A stretch of 64,000 nt of DNA from Epinephelus fuscoguttatus (taxonomy: Eukaryota; Chordata; Actinopteri; Perciformes; Serranidae): NCBI RefSeq assembly GCF_011397635.1, contig NC_064773.1, positions 30,823,449-30,887,448 of the forward strand, given 5' to 3'. The first letter of the stretch is position 1. Each line of letters begins with the position of its first letter. The notes below the pieces were generated by a model, which saw only the letters and a program-made list of their open reading frames with translations, ran no database searches and was not told where the DNA came from. Of this stretch, positions 50,901-56,900 are shown piece after piece. The position numbers were made by a program, and so were the translations under genes.

Positions 50901-53900
50901 CAAACATACAATATGACTTATTAACTTGCTGCTTACAACTAGAACTAGTACCTACACTTTGCAATTTGCCTCTCAACCAGTGCCTCATAGGTTGAGTTAA
51001 TAGTTCAAGTTCAAGTAAATAATGCTGAGAATATGTAGGAATGTCTGTTCATAAATTGTCACATACTCACATATATCACACGTTACATATACTATAGATA
51101 AATATACAGACAAAGTAAAACAAAGCTGTTGAGATGTAACAAATACTATCATAGGTGGACTATCCAAATAAGTCCTATCAAAACCAGACTGGCAGATGGC
51201 CAGACCTCCTGCCCAGCCTGATGAAGAGGGAATTTCTTCTTTTAATTATTAATTTCATTAAGGGCTAGGCAATATGGAGAAAATCCAATATCATAATGTT
51301 TTTGACCAGATACCTCAACATCAATATTGCGATGATATTGTAGGGAATAGAATTTTAATAAATAATCATCAGTAATGTGAATATAATGACTTAGCAGATA
51401 AAGGCAAATAATAGAACAGCTAGAACAGTCTGCTAAGTTAAAAAAAAAGTACATCAATTAACTGTAATGCAGCCTTTAAAACCAGGTAAAGACAACACAT
51501 GATATTATGATATCCAAAATCCAAGACAATATCCAGTCTCAAATCATGATATCAATACAATATTGATAAATTGCCCAGCTCTAGTTTCATTCATTCATTT
51601 TTAATTCTAATTAAATATATAGATAATAAGAAAACTTTGAGGTTGACATAATGTCCCTAAATCACGTATCGTTCAAGTATTGCATTTCTGAGAGACAATG
51701 CAGACAATAACAGTGTTTAACAAATGTTCGTTTAAGTACAATAGTTTTCTTATCATACTTAAGTTGTTGTATTTTATCAGAAAAAAATAAAAACAAAATA
51801 TCAGCATTATATATTGGCCATAAGCTGCTTTGCTCTCTAAATATTGTCATCAGCCATTGAAGAACCAATATTGATTGACTAATAGTGATAATGCTCATAT
51901 ATAAACTATCACAGATGGGTTTGGCTGAAGAGACAATAAATGCAAAGGGGAGAAAACTGGAGCAGACAGGTCCTGTGGAGCTCAGTGGGTGAAACAGAGC
52001 ACCAACACACACCAGTGAACGAAGTTAGAGTTCTTGTTGGGACCACCCATGTTGGAAATGCATGCACTGATGCTACTGTAAGGTGTTTGGGATAAACAGC
52101 ATGTGTTGTAGGACAACAACAATAGCTCCAGAGAGAAGGAAAATGAGGAGCTCCCTGGGTGTCCTGGAGGCAAGTCAGTGGTCAAAGGTCACTGCAGGTG
52201 TTGTTCAGACTTAACTGTCAAAGTGCTGAATTAACTTGAGATACTCCAACAGGACTCCTGTATAGGAGTGTCTCAACCACCCAGCAAACTGGTTGATGGT
52301 TTGGAGTAGGGCTGCAACAAACAATTATTTTCACTGTTATTATTTTCTCGACTACTCGATTAGTTGTTTGATCTATGAAATGGCAGAAAATGGTGAAAAA
52401 TGTTGTTCAGTGTCACTCAAAGCCCAAAATGACCTGCTCAAAGGTCTTGTTTTGTCCACAACCCAAAGATATTCACTATCATAGAGGAGTTAAGAAACCA
52501 GAAAATCTCATTTAAGAAGCAGGAATTATCAAGTTAGTGGCCAATTTATTTAATAACTGACAACTAATTGGTTAATTGTTGCAGTCTTAGTTTAAAGATG
52601 ACAGATCTACGGCACAAAACCAGATTCAAATGTAGCGTGATGAGCTGTCAAAGAAGTTGAACAGAAAGATCAAAATGGTTTCTTTCTGTATCTCTTATCA
52701 TATACTTCATTACAGTCTTAACACGCTAACATTTTCTGTGACTACATCAGGAGGTAGGCCTATCTACTGATTTACAATACATTTTAAGAGTGTCCACTAA
52801 GTTCACGTTATGACAAAACTTACTGACCATGTGCAATACCGTATTGAGTTTGTCATGGAAGACATTCCGTACAAATAAAGTTCCCTTGACTACCCTTACA
52901 AATATAAACTGCTCAAACTAATATATATATTTATAGGCCTACTGTCACACTGATATCAACATCTTCAGGTTACAGTGAATAAAGGATAATATATATGCTT
53001 CTCTGGTCTCAAGAAAACAGTCATTTGATTGTAGTGCTGTACGCCTACGTTTACAACATCTGTTACAAAAACCAAGCCGCTTATAAACATCAGTGAAAAG
53101 CCAAAAGATGTTTACGAAAAAAGAAAATGATAGAAAAAGAAAAGAAAAGAATTAAGAATTAGGCTATATCTATTATGTATGTATACATGTGTATATATAG
53201 GCTATATACTGTATATAAAAGGAGATGCACATGCAGGTGAGATTCTTTATGAGGTTGCTTAAAAAAAAAGAAAAGAAATACAGCATTTAAGCAAATGTTC
53301 ACAGCAGAGTTGCTCCAATACCAGTATTGGAAATGCCTCCGATACTGCCGAAATGCTGGACTGAGGATTGGCAAGTCCGTGAATCTATGCATTGATCTGA
53401 TACCATGCAATTTATTAAGAAACTGTGAAGTAGTTACACACCTGGATAAATTCATCTCCGCTGTTCTAAAATAGCAGCCTATGCCATTATTAATAACATA
53501 TTATTGCATAGAAGAGACTAACATGGTACCAGAGGCAGTGAGGTCTAGATTTAATATATTGCTAGAACCAAGCACCATCTCCTAGACTGATAAATGAAAC
53601 CAATGCAGAGGTGCAAAAAAAACTGCAGTTCACTGAATGGCCACTTGAGGCTGGCTCCAAAATAGAGTCAATCCACACAGACCCCCATGCTTAAATAATC
53701 AACTTTACAGCAGAAATTAACATGTTTGCAGCCTGGTCCAAAAAAAGACATTTGGTCTCTATAGTAAATTTCCTCATTCATGACGACTGTACTGGGGATG
53801 ATTTTTTTTTTTATTAATCACCAGATTATATTTTATTAAGGCCCAAATTTATGCATATTTAAGGGCAGGGCTGCTTGACTGACAGGTGGTCTGCAAAGAG

Positions 53901-56900
53901 TCGCTACAGTCTATGAGTCAGATCCACCCCTCTCTCTTCCTCAGCTCCCTCTCTTTAATGGCCAAAATGTTGAACTTGAGGCTTCAAACCGCCAGTCCAC
54001 AAACTAATGAGTGACATCCCTGTAACTATGTCCATTAGCACTGTCTCTCTGGAACACTTTGGTCTCATCATTTTCCACAGCAATTATGTAAAAACTTCTG
54101 TGGAATTCATCCATTTAGCTTATTTCAGTAGAAGAAGATATTATATAATTCACCCACAATAAGAGGGTCACTCAATGAAGAGGCATTAAAAGGCTATAAA
54201 GTGAAAAGCTGAAACATGACGACACTGACCCAGGATGGAGATGAGCTGAGTAAGAAGCAGAGGCTTCTGTGGAATGGGCACAGTCTCTAGACAGACAGTC
54301 ATTGTAGCTAAAGGCAAGCACCGGCACAGGAACAGGGTTGGGCTACATGCAGTATCTAATGATTGTTATATCATCGGGCTTTTGGCCAAGGCCGATTTCT
54401 CACACTGGTGTAGAGAGACATGCTGGGAATCTCACAGGAGATGAGAGCCTGCAGCAATTCACCATAACCACTCTTCCGCTCATTAACTCAAAGTCTCATT
54501 GCTTAATCTAAATTCTTCTACAGAAAATGGTGCCAGATTAGACAAGGATATCTGTAATAAAAGATTGTGAGAAAGAAAGCTTATTAACAACAGATCACCA
54601 GTTTAAAAACAAATAAACAAACAAACTAGGAGCTATATTCCCGTAGACATCTTGCCAAGACAATGAAATATGACTGACAGTCCTGAAATCAAATAGGCTG
54701 CTTATCAGATGCCAAAACAATGCACAGCAGTTTAACACTACAAGACAAGATTTTACAATTCTAGAAAGTTATCATGCTATAAAGAAGACTTTGTTGCCCA
54801 GAGACTGTTATGGGCGGGGCCACTGTGACACCAACCATTGGTTTTTGGACTCCTGTTTTGAAGCCTTGAGTTTGACAGTTTGGCCATCAACATCTTGGAT
54901 TTTCAAAACAAGAAGTGACCATATATGGACGAGAGGGTGGATCTGACTCAGATTGCAGTGACGCCTTGCAGACAAACTATCACTCAAAGCACCTAAGCCC
55001 TTAATTTTGCAAAACTTTAAGGCCTTATGACATTTAAAGAGGTGAATTCCATAAAAATTCAACCCCCAACAGGGGAATTAACTATAGAGTCCAAAAGCGT
55101 TATTTGCGCCAGGCTGTAAACATGTTTATTTCTGCTGTAAAGTTGGCCTTTTGGCTCTTGACTCATCTCAAGAGCCAGCCTCAAGTGGCCATTTGAGGTA
55201 CTGCGGGTTTTGGCATTTTTGAGATGGCTTCATTGTTCAGCCCCTGAGGTTGCCGTCTGGAGTTGCTATGACATTGTATAGAGTGCTGCAAGGATGATTT
55301 TTATTTGTAGGCAACAAAGAAGTTAGCATTGAGTATTGGGTGAAGGTAAATATAATGTTCTCATGTGTTCACATGTAATCTTGTAAAATGTAGTTTCTGG
55401 TGAGAAACTCAAATAAATACAGCTGTTTGAAGGGCAAATTTGTTGATGTTTTCACAGCAATATAGAATATATGTTAGAGAGGGAATTATGATACATTATT
55501 TATAGTAAAAAGGCTTTTGAAGCAGTTATTTTTCCATTAACACATTTTCCTACTTTGACAAGTCAAATAACTGCTGTACAAAGGGATCCAGGATAAAAGG
55601 AAATTACTATGTAAAAACAGTAATCTATTCTCACATGAGCTGACTTATTATTTCATGAACCTGCAGGTTCAATCCTTTAAACAGCAACAGTGTGTGCGTC
55701 AACAGTTATGTATCCTGTCAAAGTGTCTTTGAGACAGGAACCAAATCTCTGCTTACTCTGTCAGTTACCTGTGGACTAATGAGCAACAGTTAAACATATG
55801 AAATATAACTTCTCCAAAAAGAATCAGAGCTCTTACTAATGGCTGAGAATACTTTGGTCGGTTTTATTACCTATTTTGTCTGCAATGTGCAGCATGGGTA
55901 ACACTGCTGAGGCCATCTCAGCAAATTGTCAGGTCATTAAAACATATTTCTACGTTAAATGAGTCACTGGATGTAGACTTATCCAATGTCATGTTTCCCA
56001 CAAGATAAGCTATTCTGAAAGCTGATAGCCTCTGTGTGTAGCTTCTTCATAAATTCATGATTAATACCTTCACATGTTTGTCACTGCCGACAGCCAGGGG
56101 ACAAAGGTCTTTTCTACTCCTGTACCTACTCTTATGTGTCAAGGGAAGAGTGGCTCATGAGTCAGTGGATTAACATCCCAGTTAGCTCTGCCCTTGTTTG
56201 TTAAAGCTGACTCTGAAACTGAAGTACCCCAGTGCCAACACCACCTGCACCCACATGTTGCCCTGTATCTCCTTAACTGATACTACAGAGAGCACACACT
56301 GCATTCTCATAATGATAACATCATCTCACTGCAGGGTGCTTACATTCTATTGTTGTATGAAGTCTTACATTAAGTGAAGTTTAATGAAAAACATTCCCAT
56401 TTTTATGAGGTACAAACCCCACCTGCAGAACATTTATACAACCCTGCATCCGCCCGCTCAACGTGCTGTTTGAAACCGTAATGCTTTACATGGACAATGA
56501 ACTTACAATGCTGAGTTCACAAGCTGTGGATCAACCTTGTTTAGATATGTTGGTTAAATGCTGCACATGCTTGGCAACTCACAAAATAAATAAATTTAAA
56601 AAAATTCCACTGCCAGTCTAATATTTAATGCCAATCTCACTTGGGAAATTGAGCCATATTTTCTCTCACTCAACACTTATGCTTTTTTTCCATAAACTTT
56701 GTTATGGAGGTCACATACGGGGTGATGGTTTTCCATGTTTGTCTGCAGAGCCGGCTGGGCACTGGGCAGGGCTGGGGCACTTTGGCACACAACATGGAAA
56801 GCCTTTGAAAAGAGTCCAATATAAACTCTCGCAGGGGTTTATTACACCAGAACACACTGATTACTATTATTGTACGTTAGTCTGAGAACTTAGATAAATC

